Assembly: GCA_023634235.1 (NCBI GenBank)
Contig: JAMKCF010000007.1
Location: 21,458,592 to 21,522,591, forward strand
Length of the DNA: 64,000 bases
Reading direction: 5' to 3'
Source: Pisaster brevispinus
Taxonomy: Eukaryota; Echinodermata; Asteroidea; Forcipulatida; Asteriidae
Shown: positions 26,801-36,546 of the stretch, piece after piece
How the letters are laid out: each line of letters begins with the position of its first letter
Position numbering within the stretch: position 1 is the first letter of the stretch
Notes under the pieces: generated by a model
Databases searched by the model: none
Told to the model about the DNA's origin: nothing
Seen by the model: the letters and a program-made list of their open reading frames with translations, nothing else
Translations under genes and position numbers: made by a program

Positions 26801-27986
26801 AAATCATCACATTCACGGCACGTTCTTTAAAGTTTTTTCACCCAGATTGCATTTTGTCCATGCCTTTAATCAACAACCACACACAAACTATGTCAACCGT
26901 ACAATCAATTGTAAACTGTCAACATTATGTCGCCAAAGTGAAAACAAAATGGCTTACGATTTGTTTCCGTGTGGAGCTAGAAGTACACAATCACGTGATG
27001 TGCAATGTTTGATACCGCAACGGCTGTTGCATGTTTCTAACTTGTTTTTTGTTGCAGCGATGTAAAATTTCTAAAAAGTGCCAACTCCGGATCTGAATCG
27101 GTCGTTGAATAATTGAGAGTTTTGGAACATGAAACGAAATATTGTTTGTGTCTAAAGTAGAATTCATTTACCGACTCACAAAATAGTTAGTAAAAAGATT
27201 TGAGGTCGGCAATTTAGCCGCAAAAAATCCAGGTCGGTCGGGTTACCGTAAACACAACATTTATTTTATTTGGCCTTAGGATCGATCCAAAATGGCCGGG
27301 GTCAGTAAACAAAAGTAGAGCCTTAGTTTAGAGGAAATAGAAAAATTATTTCTTTATTAAATATCTTTTTAAAACTGTATTTATTTCATCATCCAAAACA
27401 CCCAGGTCAAGCTAAGACTAAGAGAGGTGAGTGAATACATTGACCTGAGCTGGTTTAAACTGCCGACCCGCCCGTAGGGAATGCGCCTTAAATTTGTTAT
27501 CGGTAAGCTTAAGAAAAAATGGGTCCGGACGGGAGAAAATGTCCGTATCAAGCCACCACTTTTTGTTCATTCGTTATGAAATAAAATAGTATCCAATTTA
27601 CTCAAATGAGATATTCCTTTGGGTAAAAATGAGTGGAAAAGTGGTGGCAGGATACGGAAATTTTTCCCAGAGAAGTTTGGGCAACGGAAAGAAGTTGTCA
27701 CTCAGCTCAGTACCAAATCGGAATTACAATATTTACAAATTAGGAGGAGTAGGACGACTGTATTGCTTACCTTGCCATCGGTTCTTGCGAATCGAATGCC
27801 ATGTCCGGCATGAATTTTGTACCCACTGAAATGGCACAGCTCCTGCCTAAAAGTGAACAAAATACAAACAGATATAACATTTAAGAACTGAAATTTGAAC
27901 AGGCATTACGAAAAAATATCCACTTTCCCGATTTTATGCTGATGTGGTGAGATTAAATAAGATCCATTTCCAGCTACTCACTTCAT
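23814..27986 (-). CDS. RPL24: 60S ribosomal protein L24 (eL24)
   Basis: Five exons on the minus strand: 27986-27982, 27846-27771, 26386-26139, 25060-25003 and 23891-23814, joined in frame to 154 aa; the human protein is 157. It is a component of the large ribosomal subunit and contributes to an intersubunit bridge. The first exon holds only ATG AA. Exon 2 encodes [12 protein letters not shown]...ARTDGK, the zinc-ribbon-like start of the family. Exon 3 has the hallmark [20 protein letters not shown] and [16 protein letters not shown]. Exons 4 and 5 give the lysine/alanine-rich tail ending VSGKR. All junctions are GT-AG and the phases fit. Two MITE-like elements sit in its introns. The upstream region shows a TOP-like pyrimidine tract. 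The identification is secure; the 5-nt first exon rests on phase and family alignment. Confidence 0.95.
24463..24658. mobile_element. MITE-like element with ~24-bp terminal inverted repeats
   Basis: The left end CAGGGCCAATTTCATTGAGC pairs with the right end GCTCTGTGAAATTGGCCCTG, with further pairing of the next few bases (TGCTT/AAGCA). The interior (~150 bp) has no coding capacity. The element is in the RPL24 intron between exons 5 and 4. A clear target-site duplication was not seen. Confidence 0.75.
24786..24955. repeat. dispersed repeat, copy 2
   Basis: This is the second copy of the repeat at 23468-23605, with a few extra insertions. It lies in the RPL24 intron just upstream, in plus coordinates, of exon 4. 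Confidence 0.4.
25378..25608. mobile_element. near-complete palindrome (foldback MITE)
   Basis: The two halves, ~25378-25490 and ~25503-25608, are inverted copies. Both ends read GACACAATCGGC inward; further matching words are GTAAACAAACCAAGC, GTGTGCGTGG, CAAGCA and GCTTCCG. A few unpaired bases interrupt each arm. There is no coding capacity. It lies in the RPL24 intron between exons 4 and 3 and would form a ~105-bp stem. Confidence 0.8.
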
Positions 27987-28200
27987 TTTGTCTACCTGCT
28001 AGGGAAAAGGCCGTGTACTATCGTCTGGCATTGCACCTACGCAGGAGGGCGCTATGCTGATTTAATGGAGGTATTTTTTTTTTTTGCAGAAAAATTAACG
28101 GTCATGTTAAATACCGCCCTCTTACGTTTTGATATAAAGATGTGACGTCATCAGACACACAATGCATGATGGGACAATGTCAAGGGTCAATCTACCGCTT
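27987..28200 (-). promoter_or_regulatory. RPL24: RPL24 5'UTR and promoter: TOP-like start and CRE
   Basis: Reading the minus strand toward the ATG, a pyrimidine tract CCTTTTCCCT lies at 28010-28001, about 15 nt before the start codon. That is typical of 5'TOP mRNAs of translation genes, whose initiation is controlled through mTOR/LARP1. Upstream, a perfect palindromic CRE, TGACGTCA, is at 28143-28150, and an AGGAGGGCGCTA word is near 28043. The segment from ~28030 outward is duplicated at ~34475-34690, where the CRE is kept. The exact start site is inferred. Confidence 0.6.
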
Positions 28201-28554
28201 TCGTGTGTTATGTATTGAACCCAGAGCATGATTGTAATGGGTCAAAGTCTATTGAAACAAAGCCATTAATCCAAGGGATCCGGGACCCTCATTTAAAGCA
28301 ATAACAAAATTAGCCTCCTTAAAATAAACATATTGTAATACTAACACAAAAGAGGGTTGATTTAAAAATACTTTTTTTATTAAACTAAATCACAAATGTA
28401 TCAAAACGTTTGGAATATTCCTTTAAAGGTTTTTAAAATTAAATTACTTGGCAAGGTATGAACTATTATTGCAGATAAATTATCATTAATTAGTTAATGT
28501 AATTTCAGACAAGATGTTAATATCTTTGTGCCATGCTTTTCACAGAGAAAAGAT

Positions 28555-29068
28555 TCAGACAATCAATCACTCAATCAGACAATCAATTAATCACTCAATC
28601 TTAGTACACTCGAACTTTAAAGACTGTTTAGAGACCTGGAAATATCGCATTAAGAGTAAAATCTTAGTAGAACACCGCTATTACCAGCTACAGAACAATG
28701 TTCCCCTTTTCCTTAAGAAATGTGATCTATGCAACATATTCCAAATCACTGACAATGAAATTGAATGGATTCTGTAATCTTGCGGATTTTTATCTTTCTA
28801 CCATGCAGTTCTTCTAATGTAATTGCTTAATAATGTAGTAATTTGGATGTAATTTCATCCCCAGCTGTTCTTTGTAACAGACTTGTCTTGTAAATGTATC
28901 TCTTTTTTATATTTCTTTGTTGTTTGTAAATTTTGTATATTCTGTGTTTGAATAAAGTATTGTTTTGAAAAGTCAATCACTCAATCACTCAATCAGACAA
29001 TCAATCAATCACTCAATCAGACAATCAATCAATCACTCAATCAATCAATCAATCAATTATTCAACCAA
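28555..29068. repeat. AATC/ACTCAATCAGACAATC microsatellite flanking a possible LINE 3' end
   Basis: A (TCAATCAA)-type array at 28555-28604 and a longer one at 28972-29068 (about 24-bp higher-order unit) flank ~365 bp. The interior has a short frame ending ...DNEIEWIL before a stop near 28777, then AT-rich sequence with AATAAA near 28950 directly before the second array. This resembles a retrotransposon 3' end with its own polyadenylation signal and microsatellite tail. The corresponding place in the right unit (near 36290) has only a short AATC run. The LINE assignment is tentative. Confidence 0.45.
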
Positions 29069-29182
29069 TCAATCACCTTGCCTTTGTAGAGTGCAATCAT
29101 TCTATTTATTCGCAGTTACACTAAAAATCAAGATTACTATTCCGACTTAGATACAGGGTTCAAATTTTACACAGGACAGTAG

Positions 29183-29490
29183 GCCCAAGACCAGTGATTT
29201 TAGCATCGGGACTGTAAACTCATGACTGGACAAGTCCGGTGGTCTTGCGTTTGTGTTCAAATGTTGACTTTCAGTCTGATAAATATTTATTGTTAAAGAA
29301 CACTTACCCATAATCAAAAATGAAATAAATCTTCTCTTAGTGCTTTTTCACATCCAAACAGTTCAATTGTTACTACTGTGTAGGCTTTTTTGTCTCTTTT
29401 CAATTCTGGTATTGTACACAAAATTTGGGTCCAATGAATATTTTTAGCTACAAGCCCTGCGGTCATGTAGGTTTTTCCCCAAATTCGAGC
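29183..29490. repeat. dispersed repeat family, copy 1
   Basis: It matches 51913-52220 in the same orientation. Shared words include CCAGTGATT, AGCATCGGG, TTCAAATGTTGACTTTCAGT, TTTCAATTCTGGT and CAAGCCCTGC. It lies in the 3' flank of CRYL1 copy A. No coding potential. Confidence 0.7.
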
Positions 29491-29598
29491 CCAAATTCAA
29501 ACTTGAAACCTGCTCAAGTTTAAAGCAGGTTATGGTTTTAAACAGGTTACTTGACATCTCTATTAAATTTTAAATTTTTATTGAAACACATTTAAATT

Positions 29599-29604
29599 TT
29601 TATT
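29599..29604 (-). terminator. candidate polyadenylation signal of CRYL1 copy A
   Basis: Minus-strand AATAAA about 90 nt past the stop codon; a second one lies at 29577-29582. Confidence 0.5.
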
Positions 29605-29690
29605 AAAAACACATTATTTCAGTGTTAAGACTCAACATAATAAACTTCAAAGCAAAAATATTTAATATTTTGCATGAAAATCACCAGGAT

Positions 29691-32431
29691 TCACTCTTTA
29701 GCACTCATGTCATGTTTGAGTTTAGCCAAGGCCACCAGCCTTCCATCACGCCATTGACGTCTCTCCTGTAGTTGATCAAGTGGAAATCTTGCAGCACTTT
29801 CTGCAAAAATAGCTTCGCTTCCTTCTTCCTTGAAGGTTGGAGGTGGCCCAAATGATGAAGTCACTCTGTTGATAGTGGGACCGTAACGTTCCATGTAGTT
29901 GGCTGTACCTAAACAAGTTAAACATTTCTCAGTGTCAGATTTTGAAGAAAAAAAGCCTTGACACATTTTGAAGACTTTTGCATATTTTTTTCACAAGTAG
30001 GTCAAAAAGGGTGTTTGGTGTTTTTGTTGTTGATAATTCTTACCCTCGGCATTGAGGTGAATGACTTCAAATGGTCCACAGAAGGCATACCGCATTCCCA
30101 ATCCAGCTGTGAAAACCTTATCCACATCTTCAGATGACATCACACCATCCTGTGCACAGAAAATGTGGCATAACAGAAACAGATGAGTATCTTTTAGTTT
30201 TGAATCAATCTTATCACATTATGAGTGACAAAAAAAACCTGAATTGTTATAGTTTCCAGTTGCTTTATAAATTAACATAGTAGTAAACTTTCCCAAACCT
30301 GATTAGGATATATTCAACATTATTTCAGAGTAACAAAAGGTGTATCAGACACATGACTTTGTGAAGCATAAAAGTAGAAGATACTAGCCAGGTTTCAGAA
30401 AAAAATAAAATAAGTTTTTTCCAATCATCACATCAAAGCTGCAGCCATTAAAGCACCATGGATCGATTTCACTAGGAGATATGATTGATCTTAAGATGTA
30501 TATCAATCTTAATTCTAAGCAAGGTTTGAAGTCACAATACAAATCACTGTGGCATGTTGACAACTCAGCTTAAGATTAATCTTTAGCTCTGGATACTTAC
30601 AGAAACCAGCCTCCATGCTTCATTGATGAGGGCATACTGCAAACGGTTCGAAGCAAACCCATCAATCTCTTTCTTGACAGTCACAGGAACCTGACCAACT
30701 TCCTCCAGTAGTGACCGGGTCCGTGACATAATGGACTGGTCAGTCCAAGCGTTGGGTATGATCTCCACTAGAGGGCAATAGTACGGCGGGTTACACTGTA
30801 ATCAAAGAAACAACAAAATACACACAACTTCAAAGTACTATTCTCCTTCATGACCAAAAGCTTGTAAAGTAGTGTCCCAAGTTCCTTGTTTGACACAGAC
30901 CTGTCAATACTTACTGGATGGGCCACAATGCATTGGTTGCGCCGTTTGAGTTGATCAGTGAATTTAGATGGCACTATACAGGATGTAGAACTACAAAGGA
31001 CAGTAGAATCATCAGCGTACTGTTCCATCTGCGTAAAGACTTTCCTCTTGAGATCTTCATTCTCTGGCACACATTCCTGACAAGAAACAATTCAAATCAA
31101 CTCATGTTAAGGATAGGGTACACATCAAGATCAAAGTATTGTGGTACCCATCACTGAGAGAAATGTTTTCTGGGTTAAAGTGAACATCGTAAACTTGTTA
31201 TGATTTTATGACAAAAATAAATCCAATGTCAAAATAACTGTGAACCAACCTGCACATGCAAGGCACCAGTGACTGCATCCTTCATCTCCATGGTGACACT
31301 GATTAGAGCCCTCTGTTGCTCAGGAGACAGTGAGCCTCTTAGCAGACCAGACTTCTTTAGTTCCTCTAGCTGCTTTTCAATGTCAGCAAGAGCATTGGTC
31401 AACTGAAAGACAATCAATCTGTTAGAATTTAGAACAATTCAGCAGTATAAGGTTGTATGACTTTTGACTTGTGCCCCCGGAAAAGATATTGACAAAACAT
31501 TGGAGATGCCTACATTGGGCTAGTTAGCTCAGTTGGTAGAGCACCAGGACGTAAACCCGGAGGGTCATAAGTTCAAATTCTGATCTAGCCAATTTTTCTT
31601 TATTCATCCCAAAATTTGAAAAAGTAACTGTCAAACATGTGTATTGTTTCCCCAATGTGCATTGGTAAGATTGTACCACTTGATAGAAACAAAAGAAAAC
31701 ACTAACCTGTGATTGTTCAATGTCGTATATAGTGACATTGTAACCTGCACTGCCAAAAATCAAAGCCCAACTCCTTCCAATCAGACCACTAGGAAAAAGA
31801 GCAGAAGAATTTCAGAAAAGAATTACCAACAACAATTTAACCTTGAAGGAGGAATGGTTCAGCAAGGCCTTTAAAATGCTCAGGAACTGTTTGTACATTC
31901 TAACAGAAAACAACCTTTCTGGTGGAACCAAGTTATAATCAAACTGGACTGCCTTGTAGAAGGAGGAAGACATTTAATCTGTTGAGAAACTATGACCATG
32001 CTCCTTTTATCTAAAGAGGCCGATTCCATTTGTGTTTTTGCCCCTGGGGTCTATTTCCTCGTTGTCATAAATTCTTACTGCCATCAAAGTAAAACAATGT
32101 GGGTTGGGACTTTGATTCAGCCATCACACAGAGAGCACAACCAACAAATGTGCCCGTGTTGCGCCAGAAACTATCCAACAGCTCCAACTATAGTTGGACT
32201 AATCCCAACTATAAGTGGGCCAATCCTAACTATACTTGGGCCCATTCTATAGTTGGGGTGACTGGGTAGAATGAAAGACTATGATGGGATGATGCCATGA
32301 TGGGAAATTACAGAATGACTTAATGACGATATCTTCATCGTGCTATACCTTTATGTGACATACCTGCCAATAATTCCAATCTTTCCTTTTGTGGTTGAAT
32401 CGGTTGATCCTGCTGCACTTGAACCTGCCAT
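29691..32431 (-). CDS. CRYL1: lambda-crystallin homolog / L-gulonate 3-dehydrogenase, copy A
   Basis: Seven exons: 32431-32364, 31788-31707, 31402-31250, 31076-30915, 30795-30601, 30149-30044 and 29908-29691, 327 aa. The family (3-hydroxyacyl-CoA dehydrogenase fold) oxidises L-gulonate to 3-dehydro-L-gulonate with NAD+ in the cytosolic uronate cycle. The Rossmann motif GSGLIG is at ~22-27, followed by the acidic strand end IYDIEQ. Catalytic positions match the family: Ser133 (SSTSC), His154 (AHP), Glu166 (PLVE) and Asn205 (ASNRLQYA). The C-terminal domain has [13 protein letters not shown] and the conserved end [16 protein letters not shown]. Junctions are all GT-AG with matching phases. Cys156 replaces the Val usual in the HPVNPPYY segment, in both copies. 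It is intact, with no stops. It shares nearly all residues with copy B except the N-terminal exon. Confidence 0.95.
30452..30594. mobile_element. MITE-like element related to 47138-47270
   Basis: It contains GGATCGATTTCACTAG, GATCTTAAGAT, GTCACAATACAAATCACT and CTTAAGAT in the same order as the element at 47138-47270. It ends just before exon 5 of CRYL1 copy A. The terminal repeats are eroded here. Confidence 0.5.
31518..31591 (+). pseudogene. tRNA-like element (SINE head or tRNA pseudogene)
   Basis: Seventy-four bases fold roughly as a tRNA: acceptor GGCTAGT with TCTAGCC, D-arm GCTC...GAGC, and A-box TAGCTCAGTTGG. The anticodon loop reads ACGTAAA (nominal GTA), but position 33 is C rather than T, the anticodon stem has a mismatch and the T-stem hardly pairs. 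It therefore looks non-functional. The intron that holds it is 304 nt in copy A but 158 nt in copy B, so this is an insertion in one paralog, most likely a short retroelement. Confidence 0.65.
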
Positions 32432-33540
32432 TTTACTCCAAAAACTGTTAATTTTATGCTCGTGGCTGTATATATGAATAAAAGATGACACTCAAATTTC
32501 AAGTTATTTTGTTGATTATTTATTGCTGTTGCTTTCACTCACAATACAGTGAAACTCTGTCAATCACTGGTTTATAAATTATATTGCACTGTTTTGGAAA
32601 CACAAATCAAGGTCACTTTAGTTAGACCTGTCATGATTCTTTTCCTAATACTACAGAGCCGAATGTGAACAGTGAGTGGTTGATGGCCCTGTATTTCCTG
32701 ACCCCAAGTGCCAGAAATGATCCAACCACTCACTGGTCCTCTGAGAATCGCAATCATCGACCTGGCTGGACGATCAACTGGGCTGCAACTGCACTACCCT
32801 ACACACAGTCCCGCTCCCTGCTTCAAGCTGGCCTTGTCTAGTTGTAGTGTTGAGCATAACCTTTAAAGACATGCGTTTTTTTATTTGCATGCGCAATGTT
32901 TAAAACTGCAAGTACAAAAATTATAAATTCTACTTTACACACACAAATTTGAACAAGCTCCTATATGCGCTCGGTTTGTGACAGGCAACAACTGAGGGAT
33001 GATAATAACAAGAACACAGTTCACATGAAATTCACATTGTTGCTAAAACACATCTAGAGCAATCAGCCATCTTGAATTGTATCCCAGCATCCCCCTGTCC
33101 AGCGCTCTGTCACAAGAAATTCAGAACTTAATAGGGACTAGGGAGTCCAGTAGTATGGTCATATTTCGCCTTCTTATTTATATTTGCCACCACATTGAAA
33201 ATGTCTTTATAAATCTTTGTTTGATTGATTATGATAGTATAGTTTAAATTTTGCCTAGAAGTCAAAGAAAATTCACCAAAATAAAAAGAGAGCAAATACT
33301 TGTTTGATAATATTAATAATTGATGCTTTTTAATTTGAAACTTATGTGCAATTTAAATGGAAATTTGATCAGCGAGAGAAACTTTTGTCACAGAAGCAAC
33401 CATTCATGTTTTGAACTTGTTTTTTAAATATTTTGTGTGACGTTGCCTGACTTCAGGAGCTAATGACACGTGACAAAGAAAAATCAAATCTTTCTTTTGC
33501 ATGCTGTGTAATTGTCACTTGACTTACTCAATATGAAATT
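32432..33540. other. 5' flank of CRYL1 copy A
   Basis: This is AT-rich sequence upstream of the copy A start codon. I see no further gene. The first part should hold the CRYL1-A promoter, but no clear TATA or CpG cluster is visible. Confidence 0.4.
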
Positions 33541-33765
33541 AGACTCAGTTACTGGGGTGCTGTACTCCTTTAAAAAAATGTTGACATCTTCGTCGTACGA
33601 CCGAATTGATGTCAATTTTTTTTTAGGAGTACAGTAATCCTAACTATGACAATGAGGGTCGTTCCGCTATCGCGGTCATGGAGACGATAACAGAACGACC
33701 CTTATAAGTTATAGTTCTAGGAGTAGGAGTACAGCATCCCAGTAATGAGTAAGTAACTGGGTCTA
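33541..33765. mobile_element. nested foldback element with GTTCCGCTATCG stem
   Basis: Outer arms: TTACTGGGGTGCTGTACTCC (~33549) pairs with GGAGTACAGCATCCCAGTAA (~33726-33745), one mismatch. Inner arms: GGGTCGTTCCGCTATCG (33656-33672) pairs imperfectly with CGATAACAGAACGACCC (33685-33701), with CTAACTATG/TAGTTCTAG beyond. The inner stem resembles the foldback at 39027-39099 in CRYL1 copy B. Non-coding. Confidence 0.7.
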
Positions 33766-33774
33766 CTGTCATCT

Positions 33775-33962
33775 AGCCCACCTTGTTGGGCTGTTATGGC
33801 TCTCTTTTATTTTTAACATCGGTCTTATTATAGTCGCCATTACAGCCCACCATCTAACATGTCTAAAATGCAAAGTTTTGTAATGGCGACTATAATAAGA
33901 CCGATGTTAAAAGAGAGCCATAACTGCATAACACAGCCCAACAAGGTCACAGAAGGTGGGCT
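33775..33962. mobile_element. long inverted repeat (foldback), ~70-bp stem
   Basis: The left arm 33775-33845 and right arm 33879-33962 are reverse complements. A 30-bp stretch next to the ~33-nt loop pairs perfectly (from AACATCGGTC to CGCCATTACA). The outer part (AGCCCACC, TTGTTGGGCTG, TTATGGCTCTCTTTTA) pairs after two ~10-bp insertions in the right arm and a 5-bp insertion in the left. It immediately follows the foldback at 33541-33765. It may be a MITE; its transcript would form a strong hairpin. Confidence 0.8.
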
Positions 33963-34140
33963 ATTTAATAGTCATGATGACTGTGAAATATTAATCATAT
34001 TTTTTGTACTTGTAAGTTGTAATAGTGTAGTTAGTACTACATTGGCGCTGGTACCAGAAAACTAGATAAGGTGGGTCATTGTCAGACGGTTACAAAACAA
34101 TTATTTAGGTTTCTGATGTACCTAGGAGTAGTATACAGTT

Positions 34141-34200
34141 AAATAGTACTTTCTAGTACTAGTAGTAGTAGTAGTACTAGTAGTAGTACTAACAAACTAG
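34141..34200. repeat. AGT/ACT trinucleotide microsatellite
   Basis: Runs of AGTAGTAGT broken by TAGTACTAGT, which also make it self-complementary. Confidence 0.75.
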
Positions 34201-34704
34201 TAGTGCGGACCGAGTGAGTGTACTGTTGAGTTGAGTTGTGTTAAAAATGTACTATTATGTTTTTTTCAATCACATGCAGTGTTGCTATTTGCTAACCTTC
34301 CTTCCTTGACCTTGCGGTCGATTCTTGTTTGCACCCAAACCACAAGTCCTGCCGGCCAAGTTCAAGAACTGAAATTTAAGCTGGTGGGTGATGGAGGGTA
34401 TGGTGTTTTAGGAATAATAGGAGACACTTTTTCGAACATATTCATTAATGTTTATGCATGGTCTGACATCTCACGCCACACCTACACAGGGGGCGCTATG
34501 CTGATTTAACGGTGGTATTTTTTTTCCGATAAAATTTAACGGTGGTATTAAATACCGCCCTCTTACGTTTAGACATAGAGATATGACGTCATTCAATGCG
34601 TATGGCAATGTCAAAGGTCAATCTACCGCTTTCGTGCGTTGTGTATTGAATCCAGAGCATGATGGTGGTGGGTCAAAGGTTAGTTGATGCGGCGTATATG
34701 CAAA

Positions 34705-34850
34705 TACAAGAGGGCGCTATTTAAACACACCGTTAACTAAACTAACCCACAATTAGACCATAGCTGGCGCTATTCAAGGCCACCGTTAAGCAAACTAACC
34801 CACTTCTTAACCAACGCGGGCGCTATTCATGGACACCGTTAATTATTTAA
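34705..34850. repeat. three 53-bp tandem units with GGCGCTAT and CACCGTTAA
   Basis: Units start at the GGGCGCTAT words near 34712, 34765 and 34818. Each has GCGCTATT, then a CACCGTTAA block, then (in the first two) AACTAACCCAC. Related words are at 34487 and around 40069-40130. Confidence 0.7.
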
Positions 34851-35423
34851 ACCAATTTCTACAAGCATGATCAAACTATATAATACATGTATGCCCGTTT
34901 GGTTTGCTTATACCTTTTTGGTTCTGCTTTAACATCGAATAACACTTTAAAATTAACATCAATGTGCTTAGTTTTCAGAAACATTTTAATGTCTAAGACA
35001 TGAAAAGAACCGTCGTTTTTTATAGCCAGGTTGGCCTCCACAACTTCTGCTCTGGACAAGGACAGGTTCCTCCATGGTTACATGAACTTTCACTTTCAGT
35101 TTCAGTTGTGAATTAATATTACTTCCTCCATGATGATCGTGGAAGATTATACTCTCAAGAAATTTAGTATTCCCTGTCTACCTCCATCCTGCTAATGAAT
35201 CATAATTTGCTGGAAGTTTGTTGATAGTGGGAGTAGTACCAAGGAGATGAGGGAAGACCTCGGGTGGTGATAGGACCTGCTTCATGACCTTCAAAATATC
35301 CCAATGACTGAAGTGGTTGACTTAAATAATTCACAATATTGGCTCTTTTAGCTTAGAATGCTACTTACTATTCTATCTTTCAGACATCTTGATCAGACCC
35401 TTTTTTTGTTTAAAACAATCAGC

Positions 35424-35612
35424 AGCGTAGCCAGGGCTTTTTCAGTGTGTGTGATGGGGGGGCACAGAGGTGCGTTGCTTATAAGTGGGGGTGGGGGGAA
35501 GGAGTTTTTCAGTGGTGGGGTCATGCTGGGGGGCACATGGGGGCAACTGGATCTTTTTTTTTGGGGGGGGGCGTCTCCCCAGGCACCCCCTTGGCTACAT
35601 CACTGAAAACAA
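35424..35612. repeat. G-rich element with GCGTAGCCAGG / CTTGGCTACATCACTG ends
   Basis: The left end AGCAGCGTAGCCAGGGC and right end CCTTGGCTACATCACTG are near inverted copies, flanking G-runs. Open frames across it are low-complexity and not genes. The ends recall the CAGTGGCGTAGC-type termini of non-autonomous hAT-like elements; this is inference. Confidence 0.5.
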
Positions 35613-36405
35613 TTGTCTGCACAACCATTTTTCATCACCCAAGCACAGTACACATGTACATACTTCCAATGTTTTAAGCCAAACAAGTTCCAACTTAATA
35701 TGTGCCTATTGTTTGAATCACAAAAGAACTTTTGCAATAAGTACAGGTATGACACTTCTAAATCTTCCTACATACTTCATCTCTTTACTCCTTGCCTGGT
35801 GCATGTTTACCTTTTTCTTACAGCCTAAGACTTTTACAACAGAAATATCAATTCCTATCCTCAACTTCCTTGAGTTTTGACATCTCATCGGTTTTTCTGT
35901 GTATCCCCTTACTAAGAGAACCCATGGATTTTAGTTTTGTTTGGGGGTGAACAAGCATGTAAAACAAAATTGTAAAAATAGTCACATTTTTTAAAATAAA
36001 GTCTATTGAAACAAAGTCAATAATCCAAGTGATCCTGGACTCTCATTAAAAGCAGAAAGCAGAATTAACCTCCTTAAACAAATTACAACACAATAACAGG
36101 TCGATTTAAAAACTTATTTTTTATTGCAATAAATCACAGATATTTCTTGCACTGATCTTGGTAGGAAATTGTTTTTAAATTTATAAAACATTTGGAACAT
36201 TCCTTTAAATGTTTTAGTATAAATTTACTTGGCAAGGTATGAACTATTATTGCAGATAATATAATTTCTAAATTTCCACAGCGAAAAGAATTAATTAATC
36301 AATCAATCACCATGCATTTATATAGTGCAATCACTCTAGTTTCTTTCTGTTGAATGCAAACTTAAAATCTACCCAAGTTTAAAGCGGGTTATGGTTTTAA
36401 TTATT

Positions 36406-36411
36406 TTTATT
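36406..36411 (-). terminator. candidate polyadenylation signal of CRYL1 copy B
   Basis: Minus-strand AATAAA about 135 nt past the stop codon of copy B. Confidence 0.45.
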
Positions 36412-36546
36412 ATTGTGCTCAACATCTCTGTCGAATTTTCACTTTGATTAAAAACACATTATTTCTCTGGTTGTTTCAGAGAGAAGACTCAACATGTTAT
36501 ACTTCACAGCTAAGTATTTAATATTTTGCATGAAAATCACCAAGAG

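Larger units (their letters stand above)
28030..32500. repeat. tandem segmental duplication, left unit
   Basis: This block starts near the RPL24 transcription start and contains CRYL1 copy A. Shared landmarks with the right unit: 28035-28245 matches ~34480-34690, 28245-28440 matches 36000-36240, and CRYL1-A exons match CRYL1-B exons. This unit carries an insertion around 28555-29068 and a tRNA-like insertion in intron 2 that the right unit lacks. Confidence 0.8.

Noticed and set aside
28555..29068. Regular AATC/ACTCAATC spacing considered as a CRISPR array
   Set aside because: Repeats are short, uneven and contiguous without unique spacers, and the host is a eukaryote; it is a microsatellite.
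31518..31591. Functional tRNA-Tyr (anticodon GTA)
   Set aside because: C at position 33, a mismatched anticodon stem, an unpaired T-stem and insertion in only one paralog's intron argue for a tRNA-derived relic.
32335..32538. Minus-strand frame starting at 32538 over the first exon of CRYL1-A
   Set aside because: It reads in another frame than the MAG...GKIGIIG start; the real start is 32431.
35358..35880. Overlapping G-rich frames up to 131 codons
   Set aside because: They cross G-runs of a repeat element, giving glycine-rich low-complexity peptides in several frames.
36001..36250. Possible exon conserved between 28245-28440 and 36000-36240
   Set aside because: Both copies have many stops and indels; the similarity is explained by the segmental duplication.
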